DNA from: Salinivirgaceae bacterium
Lineage (GTDB): Bacteria; Bacteroidota; Bacteroidia; Bacteroidales; SZUA-534
Assembly: GCA_017474765.1 (NCBI GenBank)
Contig: JAFVGW010000035.1
Span: 91,109 to 155,108 of the forward strand
Length of the DNA: 64,000 nucleotides
Reading direction: 5' to 3'
Shown here: positions 33,382 to 41,571 of the stretch, one piece after another
Layout: every line of letters starts with the position of its first letter
Position numbering within the stretch: position 1 is the first letter of the stretch
Notes under the pieces: generated by a model
The model's database searches: none
What the model saw: the letters and a program-made list of their open reading frames with translations, nothing else
Told to the model about the DNA's origin: nothing
Program-made: the position numbers and the translations under genes

Positions 33382-35213
33382 ACCCGTTCCGTCAGCGATG
33401 TTTCGTGGTAGGTGGTTTGTTTGCTTTAATCATTCTCATCTACATAGGCCGATTGTTCTTTCTTCAGGTTGTTGACCAATCGTATAAGATGTCGGCTTCG
33501 AACAACGTGCTGCGCTATGTGACGCAATATCCCGCCCGCGGCCTGATGTACGACCGCAACGGCGTGCTTCTGGTGCACAATCAGGCGGCCTACGACCTTA
33601 TGGTGACGCCCAACCAACTGCACGAGTTCGACACAGCGCTGTTCTGCCAACTTCTGGGCATCGACAAAGAGCAGGTTGACAAGCGTCTGCGCAAAGCGAA
33701 ACGCTACTCTTACTATAAATCGTCGGTTTTTCTTGAGCAGATTTCGGCCGAGCAGTACGGCGCTTTTCAAGAGAATCTGTATCAATTCAAGGGCTTTTAC
33801 GCTCAAACGCGAAGCCTGCGCATCTATCCGCACAACATTGCCGCGCACACCTTCGGCTATGTGGGCGAGGTTGACGACAAGACGGCGCAGAACGACAGTT
33901 ACTACAAGTCGGGCGACTACATCGGCATCAGCGGTGTGGAAAGAATGTATGAGGAACAACTGCGCGGCAAGAAGGGTGTCGAGATTTTTATGGTGGACGT
34001 GCACAACCGCATCAAGGGACAATACAAAAACGGCATCTACGACACTCTGGCTGTGAACGGCCACGACATAACACTCACGCTCGACGCCCGTCTGCAAGAG
34101 TACGGCGAGCGCCTGATGCAGAACAAGATTGGCTCGGTTGTGGCCATTGAACCCGCCACGGGCGAGATTCTGGCCATTGTTTCGGCCCCGACCTACGACC
34201 CTGGGCTGCTTGTGGGACGCGAGCGCTCGGCCAACTACAAGCAACTGCGCGCCGACTCGCTGAACCCGCTCTTCTGCCGTCCGCTGCAGGCGCGCTATCC
34301 GCCTGGCTCGACATTCAAGACGGTGAACGCGCTCATCGGCCTTCAAGAGGGAATCATCAATGGATTGTATACCTACTACCCGTGCCACTACGGCTACACG
34401 GTGGGGCGGTTCCATATGGGCTGCCACGGGCACGAGAGTCCGCTCAACGTGGTTTCGGCCCTGCAGCACTCGTGCAACGCGTTTTTTGCGGCCGAGTACC
34501 GCGCTCTGCTCGACAATCCGAAATATCAGACCATCGACAGTGCCTTCACTGTTTGGCGCAACCACACCACATCGTTCGGCTTTGGCTCGAAGTTGGGTGT
34601 TGACCTGCCATACGAGGTGGCTGGCTACGTGCCCACATTGAGTTTCTACAACCGCACCTACGGCAAGGGGCGCCTGAAATCGCTCTACATTGTGTCGAAC
34701 TCAATCGGACAGGGCGAGTTGCTGCTCACGCCTGTGCAGATGGCCAATCTGGCATCGACCATCGCCAACCAAGGCCGCTACTTCACGCCGCACATTGTGA
34801 AAGAGATTTGCGAAGGCGACAACAGCATTCTCGACCGATTCCGCGAGCCGCACTACACCGACATCGACACAACCTACTTCCCGATTATAATCGAGGGAAT
34901 GTACCGCGCTGTGAACTCGCCCACGGGCGGCACGGCTGGTGTGGCTGCCATCCGCGGAATCGACGTGTGCGGAAAGACTGGCACGGCCGAGAACCCGCAC
35001 GGCAAGGACCACTCGATTTTTATGGCCTTCGCCCCGCGCGAGAATCCACAGATTGCCATCGCAGTGTATGTTGAGAACGCAGGTTTCGGCGCTTCGTATG
35101 CGGCGCCCATCGCAAGCCTGATGATTGAACGCTATCTGACCGACACTGTGACGCGGCCGTGGCTCGAAAAACGAATGTTATCAATGGATTTAATCAATGG
35201 AACAACGAGGTAG
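33378..35213 (+). CDS. mrdA: Penicillin-binding protein 2 (elongasome transpeptidase)
   Basis: 611 residues. One N-terminal transmembrane helix (about 8-27) is followed by a dimerisation/pedestal region (RGLMYDRNGVLLVHNQAAYDL) and the transpeptidase domain. Active-site motifs: SxxK in PPGSTFKT (near 309-316), SxN as HSCNAFF (near 363) and KTG in CGKTGTAE (near 532). It crosslinks peptidoglycan during side-wall growth, works with the RodA polymerase encoded next, and is activated by MreC. It overlaps mreD by 4 bases and rodA by 17. Length is usual for class B PBP2. Confidence 0.96.
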   Translation: MNPFRQRCFVVGGLFALIILIYIGRLFFLQVVDQSYKMSASNNVLRYVTQYPARGLMYDRNGVLLVHNQAAYDLMVTPNQLHEFDTALFCQLLGIDKEQVDKRLRKAKRYSYYKSSVFLEQISAEQYGAFQENLYQFKGFYAQTRSLRIYPHNIAAHTFGYVGEVDDKTAQNDSYYKSGDYIGISGVERMYEEQLRGKKGVEIFMVDVHNRIKGQYKNGIYDTLAVNGHDITLTLDARLQEYGERLMQNKIGSVVAIEPATGEILAIVSAPTYDPGLLVGRERSANYKQLRADSLNPLFCRPLQARYPPGSTFKTVNALIGLQEGIINGLYTYYPCHYGYTVGRFHMGCHGHESPLNVVSALQHSCNAFFAAEYRALLDNPKYQTIDSAFTVWRNHTTSFGFGSKLGVDLPYEVAGYVPTLSFYNRTYGKGRLKSLYIVSNSIGQGELLLTPVQMANLASTIANQGRYFTPHIVKEICEGDNSILDRFREPHYTDIDTTYFPIIIEGMYRAVNSPTGGTAGVAAIRGIDVCGKTGTAENPHGKDHSIFMAFAPRENPQIAIAVYVENAGFGASYAAPIASLMIERYLTDTVTRPWLEKRMLSMDLINGTTR

Positions 35214-36621
35214 CACCATATTGCAAAACATCGACTGGTTCACGGTGATACTCTATCTGGTGCTCATCACCCTGGGCTGGTTCAACATCTACTCGGCGTC
35301 GTACTCGGCCGACCACGCAAGTTTCAGTATGGCAACGCGTTACGGCCGCCAAATGATTTGGATTGGCGCGGCTGTGGTCATCGCCATTGTGGTGCTGGTC
35401 ATCGACAGCAAGTTCTACTCAACGTTTGCCGAACTCATCTATGGCGCGCTGATGCTCATTCTGCTCTCGGTGCTGCTCTTCGGCTCGACGGTGAACGGCG
35501 CCAAATCGTGGATTGTGCTGGGCCCCATTCAGGTGCAGCCTGCCGAATTCGCCAAAATAGCGGCATCGCTCACGCTGGCAAAATATATGTCGCGTTACCA
35601 TTTCAGGCCCGAGAGTTTCAAGTCGATGATGATTGTTTTCGGCATCTGCTTTCTGCCGTCGGCGTTCATTCTGCTGCAGAACGATACGGGCTCGGCGCTG
35701 GTGTTTGCGGCGCTGCTGATTGCCTATTTCCGCGAGGGGATGAAGCCGATTCTGTTCATTCTGGGCCTGTTGATGGCGCTGCTGTTTGTGCTGTCGCTGC
35801 TGTTTGAGTTGCACATTATTCTGATTGTGATTGAGGCGCTGGCGTTTGTGGCGTTCTTTGTGCTTCGCGACAACCATAAAGAGTTGGGAATCAGTTTCCT
35901 GATACTGCTTGTAACCACCGCCGCCGCTTTCGGTCTGTGCCGATGGCTTGCGCCGCAGTGGCCGAAATACGTGCCGCTGCTCATCGGGTTCGGGCTGGCC
36001 ATTCCGTACTATCTCTACTACACCTACCGCCACAAACTGGGCAAGATTGCGGCCGTCATCGGCATTGCCGTGGCTTCAATCGGCTTCACTTTCTCGGTGG
36101 GATATTTCTTCGACAACGTGCTGGCCGCTCACCAACGCGCCCGCATCAACCACCTGCTGGGCATCGAGGTTGACCTTCAGGGCGCGGGCTACAACGTGAA
36201 CCAATCAATGATTGCCATCGGCTCGGGCGGCCTGACGGGCAAGGGCTATCTGCAAGGCACGCAGACCAAATTCAAGTTCGTGCCCGAGCAGAGCACCGAC
36301 TTCATCTTCTGCACCATTGGCGAGGAATGGGGCTTTATGGGCACCACACTGCTGCTGCTTCTGTTCCTGACGCTGCTTGTGCGGCTCTTGGTGCTGGCCG
36401 AACGGCAGAAATCGAAGTTCAGCCGAATCTACGGCTATTGTGTGGCGTCGATATTCTTCTTCCACATTGCCGTCAACGTCGGGATGACCATCGGCATAGC
36501 GCCCGTCATCGGCATTCCGCTGCCGTTCTTCAGTTACGGCGGCTCGTCGCTCTGGGGCTTCACAATGCTGCTGTTCATCTTCCTGAAGTTGGATTGCAAC
36601 AGGATGGAACTTATTACTTGA
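35197..36621 (+). CDS. rodA: Peptidoglycan glycosyltransferase RodA
   Basis: 474 residues, a SEDS-family polytopic membrane protein with about ten hydrophobic segments. Motifs: LGPIQVQPAEFAKIAASLTLAKY near 108, QNDTGSALVFAALL near 161, and the long AIGSGGLTGKGYLQGTQTKFKFVPEQSTDFIF region containing the conserved catalytic-loop Asp. It is longer than E. coli RodA (370) because of extra hydrophobic sequence around 205-300, usual in Bacteroidetes. It polymerises lipid II and is partnered with PBP2, whose gene it overlaps by 17 bases. Confidence 0.94.
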   Translation: MEQRGSTILQNIDWFTVILYLVLITLGWFNIYSASYSADHASFSMATRYGRQMIWIGAAVVIAIVVLVIDSKFYSTFAELIYGALMLILLSVLLFGSTVNGAKSWIVLGPIQVQPAEFAKIAASLTLAKYMSRYHFRPESFKSMMIVFGICFLPSAFILLQNDTGSALVFAALLIAYFREGMKPILFILGLLMALLFVLSLLFELHIILIVIEALAFVAFFVLRDNHKELGISFLILLVTTAAAFGLCRWLAPQWPKYVPLLIGFGLAIPYYLYYTYRHKLGKIAAVIGIAVASIGFTFSVGYFFDNVLAAHQRARINHLLGIEVDLQGAGYNVNQSMIAIGSGGLTGKGYLQGTQTKFKFVPEQSTDFIFCTIGEEWGFMGTTLLLLLFLTLLVRLLVLAERQKSKFSRIYGYCVASIFFFHIAVNVGMTIGIAPVIGIPLPFFSYGGSSLWGFTMLLFIFLKLDCNRMELIT

Positions 36622-36737
36622 TAGTTAGGATTTAGGAATTAGGAGTTAAATGAAAGGACTGTTCGAAACTGACTGTAGTCTGTTGTCCGTAGTCTGAAGT
36701 CCAAAACTAAACGATTCACCGATTAAACAATTAAACA
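36622..36737. repeat. Phrase repeats between rodA and prfB
   Basis: 36622-36650 is the inverted copy of the AATCCTAAATCC family (TAGGATTTAGGAATTAGGAG). 36711-36737 is an ACGATTCACCGATTAAACAATTAAACA-type stretch, as at 31999-32040 and 45763-45790. It ends 9 bases before the prfB start. Confidence 0.5.
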
Positions 36738-36745
36738 AAAATACA

Positions 36746-37858
36746 ATGGTACTACCCGAACAACAAAAAGACCTTATCAGCCGCGTTGAGGCGCTGCGCA
36801 AGCATCTCGACATCGACAGCCGCCTTGTGGAACTCGACGAGGAGCAGCAGAAAAGTCAGGCGCCCGACTTCTGGGACGACCCCAAAAAGGCGGAGGCGCA
36901 ACTGAAGAAAATCAACGGCATCAAGAGTTGGATTGCCTGCTACAACGACGCCAAATCGGCCACCGACGACCTTCAGGTGCTGATGGATTTCTACGCTTTG
37001 GGTGAGAGCACCGAGGAGGAAGTTGACGCGCAATATGCGGCGGCTTTGGAAAAAGTGGAGTCAGCCGAATCGCGCAATATGCTTCGCCGCGAGGAGGACA
37101 AGATGAGCGCCATTGTGAAACTGAACGCGGGCGCGGGCGGCACCGAGAGTCAAGACTGGACCGAGATGCTGATGCGAATGTACATCCGCTGGGGCGAGAA
37201 AAACGGCTACAAGGTGCGCGAGCAGAACTTCCTGCCTGGCGATGAGGCTGGCGTGAAAACCGTCACTCTGGAGTTCGAGGGCGAGTACGCCTACGGCTAC
37301 CTGAAGAGCGAGAACGGCGTGCACCGCCTGGTGCGCATATCGCCTTTCAACGCGCAAGGCAAGCGGCAGACATCGTTCTCATCGGTGTTTGTCACCCCGT
37401 CAATCGACGATGATATTGAGATAAACATCAACCCCGCCAACCTGTCGTGGGACACCTTCCGCTCAAGTGGCGCAGGCGGTCAGAACGTGAACAAGGTGGA
37501 GTCGGGCGTGCGCCTGCACTACAAGTTCAAAAACCCCATCACAGGCGAGGACGACGAGATTTCAATCGAGAACACCGAAACCCGCGACCAACCGAAGAAC
37601 CGCGAGAACGCCCTGCGACTGCTCAAATCGCAACTCTACAATCTGGAGTTGGAGAAGCGCCGCATCGAGACCAACAAAGTTGAGGCTGGCAAGAAGAAAA
37701 TCGAGTGGGGCTCGCAAATCCGCTCATACGTGCTGCACCCCTACAAACTGGTGAAAGACGTGCGCACAGGCTACGAAACATCAAACGTGCAGGCCGTTTT
37801 GGACGGCGAACTGAACGATTTCATCAAGGCTTATCTGATGGAGTTTGGGGATGAGTGA
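36746..37858 (+). CDS. prfB: Peptide chain release factor 2, without programmed frameshift
   Basis: 370 residues, continuous frame. GGQ is at residues 244-246 in SSGAGGQNVNKVESG, and the stop-codon recognition SPF motif is in HRLVRISPFNAQGKRQTSF. It terminates translation at UGA and UAA. In many bacteria prfB carries an internal UGA read through by +1 frameshifting after the first 25 or so codons (CTT TGA C). Here the equivalent place, KHLDIDSRL, reads CTC GAC with no TGA, so autoregulation by frameshifting is absent. The gene stands alone after rodA with repeats before it. Confidence 0.95.
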   Translation: MVLPEQQKDLISRVEALRKHLDIDSRLVELDEEQQKSQAPDFWDDPKKAEAQLKKINGIKSWIACYNDAKSATDDLQVLMDFYALGESTEEEVDAQYAAALEKVESAESRNMLRREEDKMSAIVKLNAGAGGTESQDWTEMLMRMYIRWGEKNGYKVREQNFLPGDEAGVKTVTLEFEGEYAYGYLKSENGVHRLVRISPFNAQGKRQTSFSSVFVTPSIDDDIEININPANLSWDTFRSSGAGGQNVNKVESGVRLHYKFKNPITGEDDEISIENTETRDQPKNRENALRLLKSQLYNLELEKRRIETNKVEAGKKKIEWGSQIRSYVLHPYKLVKDVRTGYETSNVQAVLDGELNDFIKAYLMEFGDE

Positions 37859-37971
37859 TAAGATATTAGAAATCAGGCGTTAGGCATAAGTGGAAAGACG
37901 TTGGTTTTGTGTTTGAAAGCGATGGGAGACTTCGGTCGAAATTCGGGGCCAATTTTTCACTCAAAAGAGCG

Positions 37972-38002
37972 TTTCAGGCTAATATCTTTTTTTGTACCTT
38001 TG
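37972..38002 (+). promoter_or_regulatory. Promoter of the 38024 gene
   Basis: TTTC at 37972-37975 (imperfect -33), 19 bases, TACCTTTG at 37995-38002. The start codon follows 21 bases later. Confidence 0.5.
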
Positions 38003-38023
38003 CGGCCGAAATAAACCAGAGTA

Positions 38024-38494
38024 ATGGTCAGCATCAGGAAAACGATATTCAGATTGTGCGCTGTAGCAGGTGTTTGCGTCATTTTGTGCGCAGGCGCTAA
38101 AAACGCATCAGCACAATGCGGATTGGCTCTTAAAGATGAGGTGATGAAGATGAAGGATGTTGAAAATACTACTTATCTGAAAGATTTCCGCGTTCGGCTG
38201 GAGCCTGTGGCCACCGCGAAAAAGAAAAAAGAGGAATTCTCAATCCTTCTCAACAAAGGAACTCAATACCGTTTCACAGTCAGGGCCGATTCTGCCTGCA
38301 CCGACCAGATTGTGCTGAAACTCTACGATTTCACCAAATTCTACGGAAGCAATTACGATGAGTCGGACGGAATGTCGTATAACAGCTTCGACTTTTTCTG
38401 TGCCAAAACGCAGGTCTACTACATATCGCTCTCGTTCGCCGAAGGCAAAGAGGGCTGCGCCGCCGCTGTTGTATCGTACGTGAAAAACTATTGA
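38024..38494 (+). CDS. Secreted hypothetical protein
   Basis: 156 residues. The basic N-terminus and hydrophobic core (VSIRKTIFRLCAVAGVCVILCAGAKNASAQ) form a signal peptide, cleaved probably after ASA near residue 30. The mature protein of about 125 residues is rich in beta strands, with VRLEPVATAKKKKEEFSILLNKGTQY, KLYDF and YYISLSFAEGKEGCAAAVVSYVK. It carries several Cys that could form disulfides in the periplasm. The pattern of a periplasmic beta-sandwich is common in Bacteroidetes but I recognise no family. It has its own promoter and no operon partner. Confidence 0.65.
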   Translation: MVSIRKTIFRLCAVAGVCVILCAGAKNASAQCGLALKDEVMKMKDVENTTYLKDFRVRLEPVATAKKKKEEFSILLNKGTQYRFTVRADSACTDQIVLKLYDFTKFYGSNYDESDGMSYNSFDFFCAKTQVYYISLSFAEGKEGCAAAVVSYVKNY

Positions 38495-38826
38495 TGGCAA
38501 AAATGCTGTCTGAGAAGCGGGCAAACTCTTAATTTCTCTGGCAAGACTTCCGCATCATTGTTCCCCATCTGAAAAACTTGAATCTTTTTGGACGGATTGT
38601 TTCTGGTGAATTATGAGGGTAACGAATTGTATTACACTTATTTATCAACTTGGGTTTCTCTGTCGTAAATGACAGGCAATACTATTGTCGCCATTGCCAA
38701 AAAAAACGCAGACTTTGGGGTAGCACATTTGAAAAAAATGCCCATATTTAGATTTTGGTTTAGTAGGTGGCTGTTGCATCACGCAAAAGGTTCCTGCATT
38801 GTGTTTTAAGGACAAAAAGCAAGTTT
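38495..38826 (+). other. 332-base gap upstream of the sensor pair
   Basis: AT-rich sequence without a convincing ORF. TATTTAGATTTTG near 38749-38757 is close to, but not, a -7 consensus. An in-frame GTG at 38767 would extend the next protein by 20 residues, but no support for it is seen. Nothing else identified. Confidence 0.35.
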
Positions 38827-41544
38827 ATGAAAATAAGGATTCGTTTAAGTTTCAAGGTGCTTGGGTTGGTGCTGAGCACAGTGTCTCTGGTCATATTCCT
38901 GGCGGCAAGCATAATCAACAGGCAGTTTAAGGAATCGATAATAGCAACCGAGTCGAAGCGTGATGCAGCCTTGCTTGGCAACATTGCCACATCTGTTTCG
39001 AACATTGTGAGCTGCGAGTATCAGGAGCTGCTTACACTGAAATCGGCTATCGAGTCATCGATAGATGAGGGGTACGACAACAATGTTGACACATACAAGA
39101 ACATGCTGCGGAGCATCTGCGGAAGCAACCGAATGCTGGCCAGTGCATGGCTGAGTTTCGACCACAGCTTTATTCCGTCATCAGTCAACGACGGACGAAA
39201 TTGCATCATGGCTGAGAACACATCGTTGGGAACAAATCTGAACATAGTGGATTACGACTATGATTTTGAATCACCCACCGGACCGTTCTACGATGTAAGG
39301 GAAAGCGGCAAGCCGATTCTTTCTGAGCCCGATTTTTTCCTTCAGGATGGTTCAACAGCCAAACGCTACGTGAAAGTGTCAGTGGCAGTTCCAATTGAGA
39401 ACGAGAGCGGGTTTGTTGGGGCGATAGGCACTGACCTGAACATCAACGTACTTTGCCATTTTCTTGATACAACACTGTTTATCGGCGATCAGAACATCAT
39501 TATTCTGTCGAGAAAAAACATGACTATCGGTTATCCGAATCCTGATTTGGTGGGGTTGCAATTTGAGGAGATCGACTCGGTTCTGAACAACGCAATCGCC
39601 AGCAACGACGGCCATTTTGTGCTGAAAGACAAATCGGGAGCCGATAGCCTTTATTGTACTTCGATTACCACAGTACCGGCCGCGCTCGGCAACGGATGGA
39701 GACTTATTACCACACACACCTGCGACGAAATTGATGCGCAGATTGGCTCGTCACTCAAATTTGTGACCCGCGTAATCATATTCGGACTTTTGATTTTGGC
39801 CATCATTGTGTTCATTCTGTCAGTCAGAATTGCCACACCAATTAAAAATGTGAGTGCCATAATCAACAAACTCTCGCTCGGACAAGTGAATGACGCTTTG
39901 AAGATGGATATTGAGAGCAACGACGAGCTTGGGCAGATGGCCGACTCGTCGAACAAAGTGGTTGACGGACTTCTGCAGGTAACCAAATATGCCGAGAACA
40001 TTGGTAATGGTAATTCCGATTATAAATTCTCGCCGTTGAGCGACAAGGATGTGCTTGGAAATGCCATCATCGAAATGAAAAACAGTCTCGACCGTGCTAA
40101 AGAAGAAGAGAAGCAGCGCAAAATTGAGGAGGGGCAGCTTAACTGGGCGTCGAACGGTATCAATCTGTTTAACAAAGTTTTGCGTGTAGATAATGACAAC
40201 ATAAAAGTGCTGGCCGAAGACATTATCGAGCATCTTATTCTTTATCTCGATGCGCAAATGGGTGCCTTCTACATTGTCCCCAACGACCGTAATGGAGCAG
40301 AATTGGTGGCTGCCATTGGTTTCGACAGTGCGAAACTAAATGAAAATCAGTTTGTGGCCGCTGGCAACGGACTAATCGGACGCGCCTATCTCGAAAAAGA
40401 GACAATATTCATCAGCGACATTCCGTCGAATACTGATAAAATAGGCTCGGGATTGGGCAAAGCCTTGCCGAAATCGGTGTTGGTTGTGCCCCTCATCTAC
40501 AACAAGAGCCTTGCCGGTATAATTGAGCTTTACTCATTCAAAATCATGCAGCCTTATCAGATTTCATTTGTCGAGAAGCTGGCTGAGAACATCGCGTCAA
40601 CCATATCAACTGTTGAAATCAACGGTCAGACTGCGCGATTGCTCGAGAAATCGAAACACCAGGCCGAAGTGCTTGAACAGCAGGAGGAAGAAATCAGACA
40701 AAACATGGAGGAGATGCAGGCCACTCAGGAGGAATCGAGCCAGAAAGAGGCGGAACTGACATCGATAATCGATGCATATCACAATACGGTGGCGGTGGCT
40801 CATTTCGACACCAACCAGCGCATTACCAATGTCAACGACGAATATCTGAAACTCATGAAAGTCAAGCGCAACAACGTTATTGGCAAGCGTCATAAGGGCG
40901 GCCTGATTATGAACGAGAAGGAGCAGGCAGAACATAATCGTCTTTGGGAGGAGCTGCTGAGCGGCAAAATTGTGGAAACTGACGAAATGCTGAACGATGA
41001 TAAAAAAGAGGTATGGGTGCATGAAAGGATGATTCCAATTAAGGATTCGTCGGATGCCGTAATTGAGGTACTGGCTGTATTCACCAACATAACGGAGGAG
41101 AAAAAAATCGAGAAGCAGATACGAATGATTCAGGACGGAATTATTCCTGAAGAGATTAAAAATCAGATGAATAATAAGGCTGAGTCTGATGCCAATCAGA
41201 AACTTGTCGACCTGGCACATTTAAATATGGTGTACAAAAACGACGCTGACAAGATTGAAACCATTCTGAAACGGTATACAGAACAGATTCCTACTCAGAT
41301 TGACGATATGGCAGGCTTTATCAAGAAGCGCAACTACAAGGTTTTGAAGGTGGAGTCGAAATCGCTGATGACTAAGGCGAACTATTTGGGACTCAAGCAG
41401 ATGTATAATTCTTTGGACACAATAATCAAACTGATTGACGAAGACAAGAACCTGACTTCAATTCCCAAAATTTTCGACTCGATAAAGTCTGACTGGGAAA
41501 CAGCAAGCGCTGAAATCAACGAGATTCTAAAAAAAGAGGCATAA
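38827..41544 (+). CDS. Transmembrane sensor (dCache-HAMP-GAF-PAS) with degenerate Hpt-like C-terminus
   Basis: 905 residues from the ATG at 38827. TM1 (9-30), extracytoplasmic dCache-like domain (about 40-310), TM2 (about 314-336), HAMP and signalling helix (337-450), GAF domain (about 455-600), coiled coil with EEIRQNMEEMQATQEESS (about 610-645), PAS (about 655-765). The last 100 residues resemble an Hpt four-helix bundle (DLAHLNMVYKNDADKIETILKRY...), but the phosphorylatable His of the HxLKG motif is replaced: the segment reads ESKSLMTKANYLG with K845 at the His position. No kinase, GGDEF, EAL, methyl-accepting or phosphatase domain is present. It probably signals through protein contact. 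The close paralogue at 41572 is 27 bases downstream. Confidence 0.78.
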   Translation: MKIRIRLSFKVLGLVLSTVSLVIFLAASIINRQFKESIIATESKRDAALLGNIATSVSNIVSCEYQELLTLKSAIESSIDEGYDNNVDTYKNMLRSICGSNRMLASAWLSFDHSFIPSSVNDGRNCIMAENTSLGTNLNIVDYDYDFESPTGPFYDVRESGKPILSEPDFFLQDGSTAKRYVKVSVAVPIENESGFVGAIGTDLNINVLCHFLDTTLFIGDQNIIILSRKNMTIGYPNPDLVGLQFEEIDSVLNNAIASNDGHFVLKDKSGADSLYCTSITTVPAALGNGWRLITTHTCDEIDAQIGSSLKFVTRVIIFGLLILAIIVFILSVRIATPIKNVSAIINKLSLGQVNDALKMDIESNDELGQMADSSNKVVDGLLQVTKYAENIGNGNSDYKFSPLSDKDVLGNAIIEMKNSLDRAKEEEKQRKIEEGQLNWASNGINLFNKVLRVDNDNIKVLAEDIIEHLILYLDAQMGAFYIVPNDRNGAELVAAIGFDSAKLNENQFVAAGNGLIGRAYLEKETIFISDIPSNTDKIGSGLGKALPKSVLVVPLIYNKSLAGIIELYSFKIMQPYQISFVEKLAENIASTISTVEINGQTARLLEKSKHQAEVLEQQEEEIRQNMEEMQATQEESSQKEAELTSIIDAYHNTVAVAHFDTNQRITNVNDEYLKLMKVKRNNVIGKRHKGGLIMNEKEQAEHNRLWEELLSGKIVETDEMLNDDKKEVWVHERMIPIKDSSDAVIEVLAVFTNITEEKKIEKQIRMIQDGIIPEEIKNQMNNKAESDANQKLVDLAHLNMVYKNDADKIETILKRYTEQIPTQIDDMAGFIKKRNYKVLKVESKSLMTKANYLGLKQMYNSLDTIIKLIDEDKNLTSIPKIFDSIKSDWETASAEINEILKKEA

Positions 41545-41571
41545 CCTCGACAAACATAAAATAGCACAGCG

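Noticed and set aside
33426..34565. 379-codon minus-strand open frame
   Set aside because: Antisense to the PBP2 gene; a by-product of its codon bias.
36746..36850. Programmed frameshift in prfB
   Set aside because: The frame is continuous and no TGA lies at the expected position.
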